The notes under the pieces: model-generated
What the model was told of the DNA's origin: nothing
Seen by the model: only the letters and a program-made list of their open reading frames with translations
The model's database searches: none
Shown: positions 1 through 9,616 of the stretch, one piece after another
Layout of the letters: each line of letters opens with the position of its first letter
Numbering within the stretch: position 1 is the stretch's first letter
Made by a program: the position numbers and the translations under genes
NCBI GenBank assembly: GCA_007050995.1
Contig: VJOU01000021.1
Coordinates: 1 to 46,995, forward strand
Origin: Glycocaulis profundi
GTDB taxonomy: Bacteria; Pseudomonadota; Alphaproteobacteria; Caulobacterales; Maricaulaceae
DNA length: 46,995 bases
Direction of reading: 5' to 3'

Positions 1-83
1 CAGACCTCCGCCGTCGTCTCCCCCGCCTCCTGCTCGCGCAGGATCGCGATGATCTGCTCCTCGGAAAACCGTGACCGTCTCAT
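1..83 (-). CDS. IS3-family transposase OrfA, N-terminal fragment (cut by window edge)
   Basis: Twenty-seven codons are visible, starting at the ATG at 83 and running off the left edge. The translation begins [20 protein letters not shown], the standard opening of IS3-family OrfA proteins, which carry a helix-turn-helix of the HTH_8/transposase_8 type for binding the IS ends. In intact elements OrfA is joined to the DDE integrase OrfB by programmed frameshifting; OrfB is not in the window. Whether the copy is complete cannot be judged. Confidence 0.75.
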   Translation of the reverse strand, partial: MRRSRFSEEQIIAILREQEAGETTAEV

Positions 84-147
84 TGCTCGTCCTTCTCGGT
101 TGGAAGGACTCTACATTCCGGTGGAGGAATTTCAGGGGGTCACGTCA
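1..147 (-). mobile_element. IS3-family insertion sequence, one end only
   Basis: This is the terminal part of an insertion sequence that continues beyond the left edge of the window. It contains the first codons of a transposase OrfA on the minus strand, followed outward by a 64-bp non-coding end. The presumed terminus lies near 147, where the minus strand reads TGACGTGACCCCCTGAAATT, a TG-initiated end of the kind seen in IS3-family elements. The exact boundary is inferred, because the other inverted repeat and any target duplication lie outside the window. The element sits about 140 bp upstream of the fasciclin gene and may have replaced part of its promoter region. Confidence 0.65.
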
Positions 148-285
148 CCTTCACCGCTCCATCTTCCCCTTTCCAGTGAACTGGTCTCGCGCAGGCGGCG
201 TAAGAGCCTGTGTTCCGCGCAAAGCGGAGCCCCGTGGCCTCCCCCGGACGCGGGTCTTCCACAGAAGCTTCACTGGAGTGATCCC

Positions 286-780
286 ATGCGCATCGCCGCT
301 TTCACCGCCGCCGCGGTTTCCGCCGTCGCCATCTCCGCCGCCGCCTTCGCCGATTATCAGGACGAGGCGGACATCGTCGACACCGCCATCGCCGCGGGCG
401 ACTTCACCACGCTGGTCGCCGCGGTCGAGGCCGCCGGCCTGGTCGACGCCCTGCGCGGCGACGGCCCGCTGACCGTGTTCGCGCCCAATGACGCCGCCTT
501 CGCCGCCCTGCCCGCGGGCACGGTGGACGAGCTTCTTCTGCCCGAGAACGCCGATCAGCTCGAAGCGGTGCTGACCTATCACGTGGTGCCGGGCGAATAT
601 CTGGCCGCCGAGACGCCTGCGGGCGAGTACGAGCTGGAGACCCTGCAGGGCTCGACCGTCGATCTCGTCGTGGGCGAGGACGGCACGGTGACCGTTGACG
701 GCGCGACCGTGATCGCCGCCGACATCGCCGCCTCCAACGGCGTCATCCACGCCATCGACGCGGTGATCATGCCCGAATAA
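286..780 (+). CDS. Secreted fasciclin-domain (FAS1) protein
   Basis: A 164-residue protein with a signal peptide (about residues 1-22, ending in an alanine-rich stretch before [11 protein letters not shown]) and one FAS1 domain filling the rest. The domain shows the family landmarks [14 protein letters not shown], the central YHVVPGEY and the final [15 protein letters not shown]1 proteins of this size in Proteobacteria are periplasmic or secreted and are thought to act in adhesion; no enzymatic role is known. The start at 286 was chosen because a GGAG sits 8 bases upstream and the leader begins there; the frame is open further upstream but without leader-like sequence. It is a single-gene unit ending in a strong terminator at 806-839. 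Confidence 0.88.
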   Translation: MRIAAFTAAAVSAVAISAAAFADYQDEADIVDTAIAAGDFTTLVAAVEAAGLVDALRGDGPLTVFAPNDAAFAALPAGTVDELLLPENADQLEAVLTYHVVPGEYLAAETPAGEYELETLQGSTVDLVVGEDGTVTVDGATVIAADIAASNGVIHAIDAVIMPE

Positions 781-805
781 CCGGACCCCGACCCCGGTTG
801 CCTCG

Positions 806-839
806 GCCCGCGGGCGGTGATGCCGCCCGCGGGCTTTTT
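806..839 (+). terminator. Rho-independent terminator after the fasciclin gene
   Basis: A perfect 12-bp GC-rich stem (806-817 pairing with 823-834) with a 5-base loop is followed by five T residues (835-839). It lies 26 bp after the fasciclin stop codon and touches the stop codon of the convergent RimB-RimK gene. Confidence 0.85.
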
Positions 840-2245
840 CATTCCGCCGCTTTGGCGAGCTTTTTGCGCGCGGCTCTTGGCGCGACCACGGCCTGCACGT
901 GGGTCTCGATATGTTCGAGGATCAGGCCCGCAACGTCCTTGCCGGACGTGTTCTCGATGCCTTCCAGCCCCGGGGAGGAATTGACCTCCAGCACCTTGGG
1001 GCCTGAATCCGCGCGCAGCAGGTCCACGCCCGCCACCGCCAGCCCCAGCGCCTTGGCCCCGCGGATGGCCGCGGCGCGCTCTTCCTTGGAGATCCGCACC
1101 TTCACAGCCTCGCCGCCGCGATGCAGGTTGGAGCGGAATTCGTCCGGCTGGGCCTGGCGCTTCATGGCCGCGACAACCCTGCCGCCCACCACGAAGCAGC
1201 GGATGTCCGCCCCGCCGGCCTCCTTGACGAATTCCTGCACGATGAAGTTCGCGTCCAGACCGCGGAAGGCGTCGATCACGCTTTCGGCCGCCTTGCGGGT
1301 CTCGGCGAGCACCACGCCGCGCCCCTGGGTGCTTTCGAGCAGCTTGACCACCAGCGGCGCGCCGCCGACATGGTCGATCAGGTTCTTGGTGTCCTTGGGC
1401 GAGTGGGCGAAGGCGGTGGTCGGCATGCCGATGCCCGCCCGCGCCAGCACCTGATGGGCGTAAAGCTTGTCACGGCTGGCGCCGATGGCGGCGGGGGCGT
1501 TCAGGATGAAGGCGCCGGTCATCTGGAACTGGCGCAGCACGGCCATGCCGTAATTGGTCATCGACGCGCCGATGCGCGGGATCACGGCGTCATACCGGGC
1601 CAGCTTGCGCCCGTCGTAATAGATGGCCGGCGACAGGGTGTTGATCGCCATGGTGCAGCGCGCGGTGTTGATCATCTCCGCCACGTGCCCGCGCGCCTCG
1701 GCGGCGGCTTTCAGGCGCTGGGAGGAATAGTTCTTCGGCTCCCGGGTCAGGATCGCGATGCGCAGGGGCCGCTTGACCGGGGTGCGGCGGGGGAAGCCCT
1801 TATACAGATCGAAGCTCAGCGAGTTCTGCGCGCACGACACCGTGGGCTGGACGACCATGTCCGGCTGGATCGCGGTGCGGCCCAGCAGCATGCGGTAATT
1901 CATGCTCTCGCGATTGGTGAGCGTGACCTCGATGGGCCATTCGCGCTCGCCGATGCGCACGGGGGTCTCGATCACCCAGCGCAGCTCGGTCTCGCCGTTC
2001 GAGCTGGTGACCTCGCGCCGGTCCACCACGGGGGCGGCGCAGATCACCTCCACCTCGGGCTGGTCGGGGATGGGGTGCATGACGAAGCGCACCTGCAGGC
2101 GCTTCTCCGGCCCGAAGGGCTCCACCGACACCGCGTGCAGCGCGCTGGTGCGCGCGCCGGTGTCCACCTTGGCCTTGATCGCGGGCAGGCCAAGGCCGGG
2201 GAAGGCGGCCCATTCCTCCCAGCCCAGCGCGAAGGGGTCGGTCAT
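839..2245 (-). CDS. rimK: RimB-RimK fusion: retropepsin-like zinc/aspartic protease domain plus ATP-grasp glutamate ligase
   Basis: A 468-residue, two-domain protein. Residues about 5-145 form a RimB-like ATP-dependent zinc-protease domain (retropepsin fold) with the catalytic signature D28-T-G followed by ARTSALHA. Residues about 160-450 form a RimK ATP-grasp domain, with the N-terminal RIAILTREP segment, the [13 protein letters not shown] nucleotide-binding loop, [15 protein letters not shown], and the metal-site region [14 protein letters not shown]. RimK enzymes add glutamates to the C-terminus of ribosomal protein S6 or make poly-alpha-glutamate; RimB trims such chains in characterised systems. 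The fusion puts writer and eraser on one polypeptide. A short basic tail ([10 protein letters not shown]) closes the protein. Substrate is inferred. Confidence 0.85.
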   Translation of the reverse strand: MTDPFALGWEEWAAFPGLGLPAIKAKVDTGARTSALHAVSVEPFGPEKRLQVRFVMHPIPDQPEVEVICAAPVVDRREVTSSNGETELRWVIETPVRIGEREWPIEVTLTNRESMNYRMLLGRTAIQPDMVVQPTVSCAQNSLSFDLYKGFPRRTPVKRPLRIAILTREPKNYSSQRLKAAAEARGHVAEMINTARCTMAINTLSPAIYYDGRKLARYDAVIPRIGASMTNYGMAVLRQFQMTGAFILNAPAAIGASRDKLYAHQVLARAGIGMPTTAFAHSPKDTKNLIDHVGGAPLVVKLLESTQGRGVVLAETRKAAESVIDAFRGLDANFIVQEFVKEAGGADIRCFVVGGRVVAAMKRQAQPDEFRSNLHRGGEAVKVRISKEERAAAIRGAKALGLAVAGVDLLRADSGPKVLEVNSSPGLEGIENTSGKDVAGLILEHIETHVQAVVAPRAARKKLAKAAE

Positions 2246-2358
2246 GTGATCGTCGGCTCCGGCAGCTGATCGCGAGGCGGCGGGCAGGGCGCCCGCGCGC
2301 CTGCCTTAGCGGGCCGGACGCGCGGCGTCTATCGGCTGAAACGCCGGGGCGGCGGTCA

Positions 2359-2373
2359 TGTTTCCTCGAAGGA
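2359..2373. other. Small hairpin in the RimB-RimK / hydroquinone reductase divergent spacer
   Basis: TTTCCT and AGGAAA pair around a CGA loop, midway in the 262-bp spacer between two divergent genes. The spacer must hold both promoters. No convincing sigma-70 boxes could be picked out, and the hairpin could equally be an operator or chance. Confidence 0.25.
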
Positions 2374-2507
2374 AAAACCATTGCGCCCCGTCCGGGCTCG
2401 ACCCCGGGCGGCATCCGGCCCATGTCCGGAGTGAGAAAACCCTGACGGGGAGCGAACTTGCGCACGCGCCTGCGCGTTCGCTGAAGGACTGACACGAGGA
2501 GAATGCA

Positions 2508-3467
2508 ATGGGACGGCTGGTCGATGGCGAGTGGAAGGACGAGTGGTATGACACCTCGTCCACGGGCGGAAAGTTCAAGCGCTGGGACAGCGTGTTCCGC
2601 AACTGGGTCACCGCCGACGGCGAGCCCGGGCCTGACGGGGAGGGCGGGTTCGAGGCCGAGCCGGGCCGCTATCACCTCTACGTCTCGCTGGCCTGCCCCT
2701 GGGCGCACCGCACGCTGATCTTCCGCCGCCTGAAGGGGCTTGAGGACATGATCTCGCTGTCGGTGGTCCACTGGCTGATGAAAGAGAACGGCTGGACCTT
2801 CAAGGACGGCGCCGGCGTGATCCCCGACCCGATCAACGACGCGGACTTCATGCATCAGGTCTACACCGCCGCCGAGCCGAAATATTCCGGCCGCGTGACC
2901 GTGCCGGTGCTGTGGGACAAGAAGCGCGGCACCATCGTGTCCAACGAGAGCGCGGACATCATCCGCATGTTCAACTCCGCCTTCGACGGCGTGGGCGCGA
3001 AGGCGGGCGACTACTATCCCGAAGCGCTCCGCGAGGAGATCGATGCGGTCAACGCGCGGGTCTATGACAATGTGAACAACGGCGTCTACAAGGCGGGGTT
3101 CGCCACCAGCCAGGACGCTTACGAGGAGGCCGTGGACGAGCTGTTCTCAGCCCTCGACTGGCTGGAGGACCGGCTTTCGGACGGGCGGCGCTGGCTGACG
3201 GGCGACACGCTGACCGAGGCGGACTGGCGGCTCTACACGACGCTGGTGCGCTTCGATCCGGTCTATGTCGGCCACTTCAAGTGCAATCGGAAGCGTCTGC
3301 TGGACTACCCCCAGATCGCCGCGCTGGGCCGCCGCCTGCACGCTCATGAGGATGTCGGCGCGCTGTTCAATCTCGAACACGCCAAGCGGCACTATTACGA
3401 GAGCCACGACATGATCAATCCGACCGGCGTGGTGCCCAAGGGACCCGACGTGCATATCGGGCAGTGA
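2508..3467 (+). CDS. yqjG: Glutathionyl-hydroquinone reductase (YqjG/Ecm4, Xi-class GST family)
   Basis: A 319-residue cytosolic thioredoxin-fold protein. The Xi-class signature is present: the catalytic cysteine C63 in LACPWAHRTL, the tryptophan-rich N-terminus typical of the family, VPVLWDKK...IVSNESADIIRM for glutathione binding, and the C-terminal all-helical domain with LTGDTLTEADWRLYTTLVRFDPVYV. Enzymes of this family use glutathione to reduce glutathionyl-hydroquinones to free hydroquinones. The length matches the family. The start at 2508 is supported by GAGGAG eight bases upstream. It is a single-gene unit; the 273-bp stretch after it carries a palindromic repeat pair. Confidence 0.92.
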   Translation: MGRLVDGEWKDEWYDTSSTGGKFKRWDSVFRNWVTADGEPGPDGEGGFEAEPGRYHLYVSLACPWAHRTLIFRRLKGLEDMISLSVVHWLMKENGWTFKDGAGVIPDPINDADFMHQVYTAAEPKYSGRVTVPVLWDKKRGTIVSNESADIIRMFNSAFDGVGAKAGDYYPEALREEIDAVNARVYDNVNNGVYKAGFATSQDAYEEAVDELFSALDWLEDRLSDGRRWLTGDTLTEADWRLYTTLVRFDPVYVGHFKCNRKRLLDYPQIAALGRRLHAHEDVGALFNLEHAKRHYYESHDMINPTGVVPKGPDVHIGQ

Positions 3468-3520
3468 CCGCGGGCGTTGTTGGAGGCCGCTGTGCGAGGA
3501 TTGCACGGCCTTTGCCGTTT

Positions 3521-3630
3521 CCTCCCCCTGCAAGGGGGAGGTGAGGAGGGGGGCCGCGGACCTCGCCATCCTCAAGGCGTCTCCCGTGCGGCGCCAGACC
3601 CCCTCCCGGCCTCCCCCTTGCAGGGGGAGG
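3521..3630. repeat. Pair of 21-bp palindromes in an intergenic repeat element
   Basis: Two near-identical palindromes of the form CCTCCCCC-TGCA-GGGGGAGG lie at 3521-3541 and 3610-3630, facing each other across about 70 bp. G-rich and C-rich flanks next to each (GAGGAGGGGGG and CCCCCTCCC) extend the pairing between the two halves. The layout resembles a REP/BIME-type intergenic repeat. It lies between the convergent hydroquinone reductase and metH genes and could serve as a terminator or mRNA stabiliser for both. No other copy was seen in the window. Confidence 0.7.
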
Positions 3631-3740
3631 AGAAGAGCGTGGGTCCGGCGGCGCAGCCGCCGCAAGGCCGACCGGCCGCCCGCGCTCGTGCGCGGAACCG
3701 ACCAAGCGGAGCGCGGGAGGGCAAAGGGGAAGACTGACTT

Positions 3741-6428
3741 TCACTCCGCCGCTTCCGCGGCGGCGACCCGGTCGGGATCGGGCTCGTAGCCCAGGATGGG
3801 GGCCAGTTCCTTCTCCGCCCGCGCCAGCGTCCAGCCCTTGCGTTCGGCGTAGTCGGCGACCTGGTCGGGCGCGATCCGGCCCACGGCGAAATAGGCACTG
3901 TCGGGATGGGCGAGATAGAGCCCTGACACGGCGGCCGCGGGCCACATCGCCCAGCTTTCGGTCAGGGTGATGCCGGTGCGTTCGGGCGCCTCGAGCAGGT
4001 CGAACAGCGTGCCCTTCTCGGTGTGGTCGGGCTGGGCGGGGTAGCCCGGCGCGGGACGGATGCCCGCATAGGCCTCCTTGATGAGGTCGGCGTTGCCCAG
4101 CGCCTCGTCGGCGGCGTAGCCCCAGATGTCCTTGCGGACCCGCTCGTGCAGGTATTCGGCGAAGGCCTCCGCGAAGCGGTCGGCGAGGGACTGGAACAGG
4201 ATGGCCGAATAGTCGTCATTGGCTTTTTGGAAGCGCTCGGCGATTTCTTCCTCCGCCTGCCCCGCGGTCACCGCGAAGCCGCCGATCCAGTCGTCGCGGG
4301 TGGCCGAGACGAAGTCGGAGATGGCGTAATAGGGCTTCTCCCCGTCCTTTTCCGATTGCTGGCGGATGCCGAAGAAGCGGCCGATCTCGTCTGAGCGGTC
4401 TTCATCGGAGAACACCGCCACGTCGTCGCCCACGCGCCGGGCCGGCCAGATTCCGACCACGCCCTTCGGCTTGAGCCAGTCGTTCTCGACCATCTGGTCG
4501 AGCATGAGCTGGGCGTCGGAGAACAGCGCCTTGGCCGCCTCGCCCCGGTTGGGGTCGCTGAGGATGGCGGGGTAGGTGCCCTTCATCTCCCAGGACATGA
4601 AGAAGGGCGTCCAGTCGATATAGTCGCGCAGATCGGCCAGGCGCACGTCGTCGACGGTGACCAGCCCGGTGCGTTTCGGCTTGGGCGGCGTGTAGCCTTC
4701 GGTGTCCGCGTCGAAGCTCTTCTTGCGGGCGTCCTCCAGGCTCACCCGGCGGCGGGTGCTCTGGGTGCGGGCGCGGGTCTCGCGGATCTTCTCGTAGCGG
4801 GCGCGGGTCTCGTCCCAGAAGGGCTGGCGCTGGGTGTCCGACAGCAGCTTGGACACCACGCCCACCGCGCGGCTGGCGTCGTGGACGTGGACCACGGGCG
4901 CCTTGCCGAAGGCCGGTTCGATCTTGACCGCGGTGTGGGCCGGGCTGGTGGTGGCGCCGCCGATCAGAAGAGGCAGCTCCAGCCCCTCGCGCTGCATCTC
5001 GGCGGCCACGAACACCATCTCGTCCAGCGAGGGCGTGATCAGCCCCGACAGGCCGATGGCGTCGGCCTTCTCGGCTTTGGCGGTCTCGATGATCTTCTCG
5101 CACGGCACCATCACGCCGAGATCGACCACGTCGTAGCCGTTGCACTGCAGGACCACGCCGACGATGTTCTTGCCTATGTCGTGCACGTCACCCTTCACGG
5201 TCGCCATGACGATCTTGCCGTTCGACTGCTGGGCCAGGCCCATCCGCTCGCGCTCCTCCTCCATGAAGGGGAAGAGGTGGGCGACGGCCTGCTTCATCAC
5301 CCGGGCGGATTTGACCACCTGGGGCAGGAACATCTTCCCCTCGCCGAACAGGTCGCCGACGATGTTCATCCCGTCCATCAGCGGGCCTTCGATGACGTGG
5401 AGCGGGCGCTCGGATTTGAGCCGCGCCTCCTCGGTGTCCTCGACGATGAACTCGGTGATGCCCTTGACCAGCGCGTGTTTGAGCCGCTCCTCGACCGGCT
5501 GGCCGCGCCATTCGGCGGCGGCCTTCTCCTCCTGCTCGCCCGTGTCGCGGTATTTTTCGGCGGCCTCGAGCAGGCGCTCGGTGGCGTCGTCGCGGCGGTT
5601 GAGGATGACGTCCTCGACCAGCTCGCGCAGCTCGGCGTCGATGTCGTCATAGATGTCGAGCTGGCCGGCGTTGACGATCCCCATGTCCATGCCCGCCTTG
5701 ATGGCGTGGTACAGGAAGACCGAGTGCATCGCCCGGCGCACCGGCTCGTTGCCGCGGAAGGAGAAGGACACGTTCGAGACCCCGCCCGAGACGTGGCAGC
5801 CGGGCAGGTTCTCGCGGATCTTCCGTGTCGCCTCGATGAAGGCCAAGCCGTAATCGTTGTGCTCCTCGATCCCGGTCGCCACCGCGAAGATGTTGGGATC
5901 GAAGATGATGTCCTCGGGCGGAAACCCGATCTCCTCGGTCAGGATGGTGTAGGCGCGCTTGCAGATCTCGAACTTGCGCTCGACCGTTTCAGCCTGGCCG
6001 TCCTCGTCGAAGGCCATCACCACGACCGCCGCGCCGTAGGCCAGGCATGCGGCCGCCTGCTCGCGGAACTGGGCTTCGCCCTCTTTCAGGGAGATCGAGT
6101 TGACGATGGCCTTGCCCTGCACGCATTTCAGGCCCGCCTCGATCACCTCCCATTTGGAGCTGTCGATCATGACCGGCACGCGCGCGATGTCCGGCTCGCC
6201 GGCGATCAGGTTCAGGAAGGTGGTCATGGCCTGCTTTGAATCGAGCAGGCCCTCGTCCATGTTCACGTCGATGACCTGCGCGCCGTTCTCCACCTGCTGG
6301 AGCGCGACGGCGAGCGCGGCGGCGTAATCGCCCTCCTTTATCAGCTTCCTGAATTTCGCCGAGCCGGTGACGTTCGTCCGCTCGCCGACATTGACGAAAA
6401 TGGCGCGGGACGGGGTCTTCTCACTCAT
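3741..6428 (-). CDS. metH: Methionine synthase (cobalamin-dependent), C-terminal polypeptide: folate, B12 and activation domains
   Basis: An 895-residue protein matching the second part of MetH. Residues about 5-260 are the pterin-binding domain ([27 protein letters not shown]). About 300-395 is the B12 cap module, and about 400-530 the B12-binding domain with the base-off motif G-D414-V-H416-D-I-G419, in which His416 is the expected lower axial cobalt ligand. The last roughly 330 residues form the AdoMet-dependent reactivation domain, with [12 protein letters not shown] near residues 790-803. It transfers a methyl group from methyl-tetrahydrofolate to homocysteine through cobalamin, working with the separately encoded homocysteine domain three bases upstream. 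It is the last gene of the arsR-metF-metH operon. Confidence 0.96.
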   Translation of the reverse strand: MSEKTPSRAIFVNVGERTNVTGSAKFRKLIKEGDYAAALAVALQQVENGAQVIDVNMDEGLLDSKQAMTTFLNLIAGEPDIARVPVMIDSSKWEVIEAGLKCVQGKAIVNSISLKEGEAQFREQAAACLAYGAAVVVMAFDEDGQAETVERKFEICKRAYTILTEEIGFPPEDIIFDPNIFAVATGIEEHNDYGLAFIEATRKIRENLPGCHVSGGVSNVSFSFRGNEPVRRAMHSVFLYHAIKAGMDMGIVNAGQLDIYDDIDAELRELVEDVILNRRDDATERLLEAAEKYRDTGEQEEKAAAEWRGQPVEERLKHALVKGITEFIVEDTEEARLKSERPLHVIEGPLMDGMNIVGDLFGEGKMFLPQVVKSARVMKQAVAHLFPFMEEERERMGLAQQSNGKIVMATVKGDVHDIGKNIVGVVLQCNGYDVVDLGVMVPCEKIIETAKAEKADAIGLSGLITPSLDEMVFVAAEMQREGLELPLLIGGATTSPAHTAVKIEPAFGKAPVVHVHDASRAVGVVSKLLSDTQRQPFWDETRARYEKIRETRARTQSTRRRVSLEDARKKSFDADTEGYTPPKPKRTGLVTVDDVRLADLRDYIDWTPFFMSWEMKGTYPAILSDPNRGEAAKALFSDAQLMLDQMVENDWLKPKGVVGIWPARRVGDDVAVFSDEDRSDEIGRFFGIRQQSEKDGEKPYYAISDFVSATRDDWIGGFAVTAGQAEEEIAERFQKANDDYSAILFQSLADRFAEAFAEYLHERVRKDIWGYAADEALGNADLIKEAYAGIRPAPGYPAQPDHTEKGTLFDLLEAPERTGITLTESWAMWPAAAVSGLYLAHPDSAYFAVGRIAPDQVADYAERKGWTLARAEKELAPILGYEPDPDRVAAAEAAE

Positions 6429-6431
6429 AAA

Positions 6432-7493
6432 TCAAGCCAGTTCAAACGGTTCGAGGCCCGACAGGCGCATGGCCCGCGGGCGCTGGGGAATGTCTCGGAC
6501 GCGGCCCTCAGAGGCCGCTTTCGCGATCGCGGCGATGTGTTCGGGCGTGGTGCCGCAGCACCCGCCCACGATGTTCAGCATGCCTTCGCCCGCCCAGTCG
6601 CGGATGAAGGCCGCGGTCTCGCCGGGGGTCTCGTCGTATTCGCCGAAGGCGTTGGGCAGGCCTGCATTGGGGTAGGCCAGCACGCGGGTCTCCGCGATGC
6701 GGCTCATCTCCTTGACGTAGGGGCGCAGCTCCTTGGCCCCCAGCGCGCAGTTCAGCCCCACCGCCCAGGGCCGGGCGTGGCGGACCGAGTTCCAGAACGC
6801 CTCGGTGGTCTGGCCCGACAGGGTCCGGCCCGACGCGTCGGTGATGGTGCCCGAGATCAGGACCGGGATGGCCGCGTCCACCTCGCCGCTCGCGCGCAGG
6901 TCCAGGATCGCCTTGATCGCGGCCTTGGCGTTCAGCGTGTCGAAAATGGTCTCGATCAGGAAGAAGTCGACATGCTCGGCCATGGCCCTGGCCTGGGCGG
7001 CATAGGTGTCGCGGACCTGATCGAAGGTCACGTCGCGATGGCCCGGATCGTTCACGTCCGGCGAGATCGACAGGGTCTTGTTGGTCGGCCCGATGGCGCC
7101 CGCGACCGCCTTGGGCAGGCCGGTCTCGGCCTCGGCCATGTCCGCCGCCTCGCGCGCCAGCCGCGCGCCTTCGGACGCGATCTCGTCGGCGAGGTCCTCC
7201 ATCGCGTAATCGGCCTGGGCGATGGCGGTGGCCGAGAAAGTGTTGCTCTCGGCGATGTCAGCGCCCGCGTCGAAATACGCCTTGTGGATGTCGCGGATGA
7301 TGTCGGGCTGACTGAGATTGAGCAGGTCGTTATTGCCCTGCACGGGGCAGGACCACTCTGAGAAGCGTTCGCCGCGATAGCCCGCCTCGTCCAGCTTGTG
7401 CCGCTGGATCATGGTGCCCATGGCCCCGTCGAGGATCAGGACGTGCTCGCGCCCGCGCTCTTCGAGCGCCTTGAGACGGTCGGTCCGGTTCAT
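6432..7493 (-). CDS. metH: Methionine synthase, N-terminal homocysteine S-methyltransferase polypeptide (split MetH)
   Basis: A 353-residue protein corresponding to the first domain of MetH, the homocysteine-binding barrel. The zinc ligands are visible as C249 in GLNCALGA and the pair C312-C313 in [12 protein letters not shown]. The opening [11 protein letters not shown] is the family signature. The start at 7493 overlaps the metF stop in an ATGA arrangement, so translation is likely coupled; the frame is open upstream but there it only shadows metF. The stop lies 3 bases before the next metH part, so MetH is made as two chains. This split is known in many alphaproteobacteria and is not a frameshift artefact here, because each part has its own start and stop. 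Confidence 0.95.
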   Translation of the reverse strand: MNRTDRLKALEERGREHVLILDGAMGTMIQRHKLDEAGYRGERFSEWSCPVQGNNDLLNLSQPDIIRDIHKAYFDAGADIAESNTFSATAIAQADYAMEDLADEIASEGARLAREAADMAEAETGLPKAVAGAIGPTNKTLSISPDVNDPGHRDVTFDQVRDTYAAQARAMAEHVDFFLIETIFDTLNAKAAIKAILDLRASGEVDAAIPVLISGTITDASGRTLSGQTTEAFWNSVRHARPWAVGLNCALGAKELRPYVKEMSRIAETRVLAYPNAGLPNAFGEYDETPGETAAFIRDWAGEGMLNIVGGCCGTTPEHIAAIAKAASEGRVRDIPQRPRAMRLSGLEPFELA

Positions 7494-8377
7494 GCCGCGG
7501 CCTCCTGAGGCTTCACGCCCAGCAGGCGGCAGGTGGACAGCGCCAGCTCCGCCCGGTTCAGGGTGTAGAAGTGGAAATGGTCCGCTCCGCCCTCGCTGAG
7601 TTTCTGGCACAGCTCGGCGGCGACGTTGGCGGTGATCAGCTCGCGGGTGCGCGGATCGTCGTCCAGACCCTCGTAAAGCTCGTCCATCCATTCAGGGATG
7701 ACCGATCCGCACATGCCCGCCATCCGCTTCAGGCCCTTGAAGTTGGCCTGCAGCATCACGCCGGGGACGATGGGAATGTCGATCCCCGCCGCGCGCACCC
7801 GGTCGAGATAGCGGAAATACACGTCCGGCTCGAAGAAGAACTGGGTGATCGCCCGGGTCGCGCCGTTGTCGATCTTGCGCTTGAGCAGGTCGATGTCGTG
7901 ATCGTAGCTGGCGCTCTCGGGGTGCTTTTCAGGATAGCAGCCCACCGAAATCTCGAACCCGCCGATCCGGCTGATGCCCTCGGCCAGCTCGGCGGCGTTG
8001 GCGTATCCGCCCGGATGGGGTTCGTAGCGTTCGCCTATGCCCTCGGGCGGATCGCCGCGCAGGGCGACGATGTGGCGGATGCCGGCGGTCTTGTAGTCGG
8101 CGATGACCTCGTCGATCTCCGCCCGGGTGGCGTTCACGCAGGTCAGGTGGGCGGCGGGCGACAGGCCCGTCTCCTGCAAGATGCGGCGCACGGTGCGGTG
8201 GGTGCGGTCGCGGGTGGACCCGCCCGCGCCATAGGTCACCGAGACATAGCCCGGGTCCATCGGCTCCAGCCGGCTGATGGAATCCCACAGTCTTTCCTCC
8301 ATCGCCTCGTTCTTGGGCGGGAAGAATTCAAAGGAGATCGAGGGCAGGGCCCCGGTCGTATTCGCGCTCAGGCTCAT
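7490..8377 (-). CDS. metF: 5,10-methylenetetrahydrofolate reductase
   Basis: A 295-residue FAD-dependent TIM-barrel enzyme that makes 5-methyl-tetrahydrofolate for the MetH pair encoded just downstream. The N-terminal [10 protein letters not shown] (with acid-base residue Glu17), [46 protein letters not shown] and the C-terminal [11 protein letters not shown] are all in place. Length is normal for bacterial MetF. It overlaps its neighbours by 4 bp on both sides (ATGA), so the operon is translationally coupled end to end. Confidence 0.96.
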   Translation of the reverse strand: MSLSANTTGALPSISFEFFPPKNEAMEERLWDSISRLEPMDPGYVSVTYGAGGSTRDRTHRTVRRILQETGLSPAAHLTCVNATRAEIDEVIADYKTAGIRHIVALRGDPPEGIGERYEPHPGGYANAAELAEGISRIGGFEISVGCYPEKHPESASYDHDIDLLKRKIDNGATRAITQFFFEPDVYFRYLDRVRAAGIDIPIVPGVMLQANFKGLKRMAGMCGSVIPEWMDELYEGLDDDPRTRELITANVAAELCQKLSEGGADHFHFYTLNRAELALSTCRLLGVKPQEAAA

Positions 8378-9360
8378 TTGGCGAGTTCCTGTTCAGTCTG
8401 CTGCGGCGAGGCGTCCGCCCCGCCTGTCTTGGTCGCGGTCCAGACCAGCACGGTCAGCCGTTTGCCGGGCTGGTCGGGGGCGAGCTCGTCTATCCCCGCG
8501 GGGTCGAGACCGGCGGCCGACAGCCAGCGGGCCATGAGGTCGGGGGCGATGCCCAGCCGCCGGTGGTGGTGCTCCTCGCGCAGGAATTCCAGCGAATGGG
8601 GCGCGAAGTCCGCGATCACCAGCCGTCCGCCCGGCGCCAGCACCCGCGCGCATTCGGCCAGCGCCCGGGCGGGATCCTCCATGTAGTGCAGCACCTGATG
8701 GACGGTGATCAGGTCCGCGCTGGCGCTCTCGATGGGCAGGGCGCCCGCATCCGCCTGACGCACGAAGCGGTCCTCCAGACCCGCGCGGGCGATGTTCGAC
8801 CGAGCCACGGTCAGCATCTGGTGGCTCAGATCGATGCCGATGCCGTTCTGGGCCCGGTCGGCGAACAGCTCCAGCATCCGGCCCGTGCCCGTGCCGATGT
8901 CCAGATGCCGCCGGAACGGGCCGGGGCCCGCCGCGCGCAGCATCGCCGCCTCCACGTCGGTCTCGGGGAAGTGCAGCGCGCGGATGCGCTCCCAGTCCTT
9001 CGCCGCGGTCTCGAAATAGGCGGCGGCCGCCTTGGCGCGCTCGGCCTTGACCTGCTCCAGGCGGGCCAGATCGCGGCCGATGTCGGGATCATCGCTGTCA
9101 GCCATCTCCTCGATCAGGTCCGCCAGCTTGCGGCCCACCGCTGATTTGGACAGGCGGTAAAACACCCACGCGCCTTCAGGCAGGCGCTCGGCGATGCCCG
9201 CGTCCACCAGCAGGCGCAGGTGACGGCTCACCCGCGGCTGGCTCTGGCCCAGGATCCGCATCAGCTCGCTGACCGTCAGCTCGCCACGCCACAGGAGGAT
9301 CACCACCCGAAGGCGGGTCGGCTCGGCCAGCGCGCGCAGTTTTTTCAGGACGTCTTCCAT
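8374..9360 (-). CDS. ArsR-family regulator fused to a SAM-dependent methyltransferase-like domain (SahR-like)
   Basis: A 328-residue protein. Residues 1-80 form an ArsR winged helix-turn-helix (RLRVVILLWRGELTVSELM, recognition region GQSQPRVSRHLRLL). Residues about 150-300 form a class I methyltransferase fold with motif I H152-LDIGTGTGRML and the post-motif GIGIDLSHQML. It lacks the cysteine pair typical of metal-sensing ArsR proteins. ArsR proteins with such a C-terminal domain, including SahR-type regulators, control methionine and S-adenosylmethionine recycling genes and are thought to sense S-adenosylhomocysteine. It is the first gene of the metF-metH operon, overlaps metF by 4 bp, and a perfect 16-bp palindrome lies 22 bp before its start, pointing to autorepression. 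Confidence 0.85.
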   Translation of the reverse strand: MEDVLKKLRALAEPTRLRVVILLWRGELTVSELMRILGQSQPRVSRHLRLLVDAGIAERLPEGAWVFYRLSKSAVGRKLADLIEEMADSDDPDIGRDLARLEQVKAERAKAAAAYFETAAKDWERIRALHFPETDVEAAMLRAAGPGPFRRHLDIGTGTGRMLELFADRAQNGIGIDLSHQMLTVARSNIARAGLEDRFVRQADAGALPIESASADLITVHQVLHYMEDPARALAECARVLAPGGRLVIADFAPHSLEFLREEHHHRRLGIAPDLMARWLSAAGLDPAGIDELAPDQPGKRLTVLVWTATKTGGADASPQQTEQELAK

Positions 9361-9382
9361 CAGCCTCTCTGCGAAAAATTAT

Positions 9383-9398
9383 ATAAAGATATCTTTAT
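9383..9398. promoter_or_regulatory. Perfect 16-bp palindrome, likely operator of the arsR-metF-metH operon
   Basis: The sequence ATAAAGATATCTTTAT reads the same on both strands and is an AT-rich island in GC-rich DNA. It ends 22 bp upstream of the ArsR-methyltransferase start, a position overlapping the likely promoter. Two-fold symmetric AT-rich sites are typical of ArsR-family dimers. Binding by the adjacent regulator is inferred. Confidence 0.75.
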
Positions 9399-9616
9399 GC
9401 GATTATCGCACAATCATCAACGCCCTGATTTCGCCGATCCTCCGACTTGCGCCCGCGGCTCCCGGTCCCCAAATGAGGCCGTCAGGCGGCGGACGGGCGG
9501 CAGGTGCGCCTCGTTTCCGTGCGCATTGAACCCGCCGCGCGCAAGCCACGTATTAGAGGGATGCGCATTCTCCCCACGGACGGTTCCGGGCCGTCCTCCT
9601 CCGAGGCTGACTCCCC

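Noticed and set aside
9361-9616. Possible SAM riboswitch ahead of the methionine operon
   Set aside because: The leader between the palindrome and the start codon is only about 22 bp, too short for any known SAM riboswitch.
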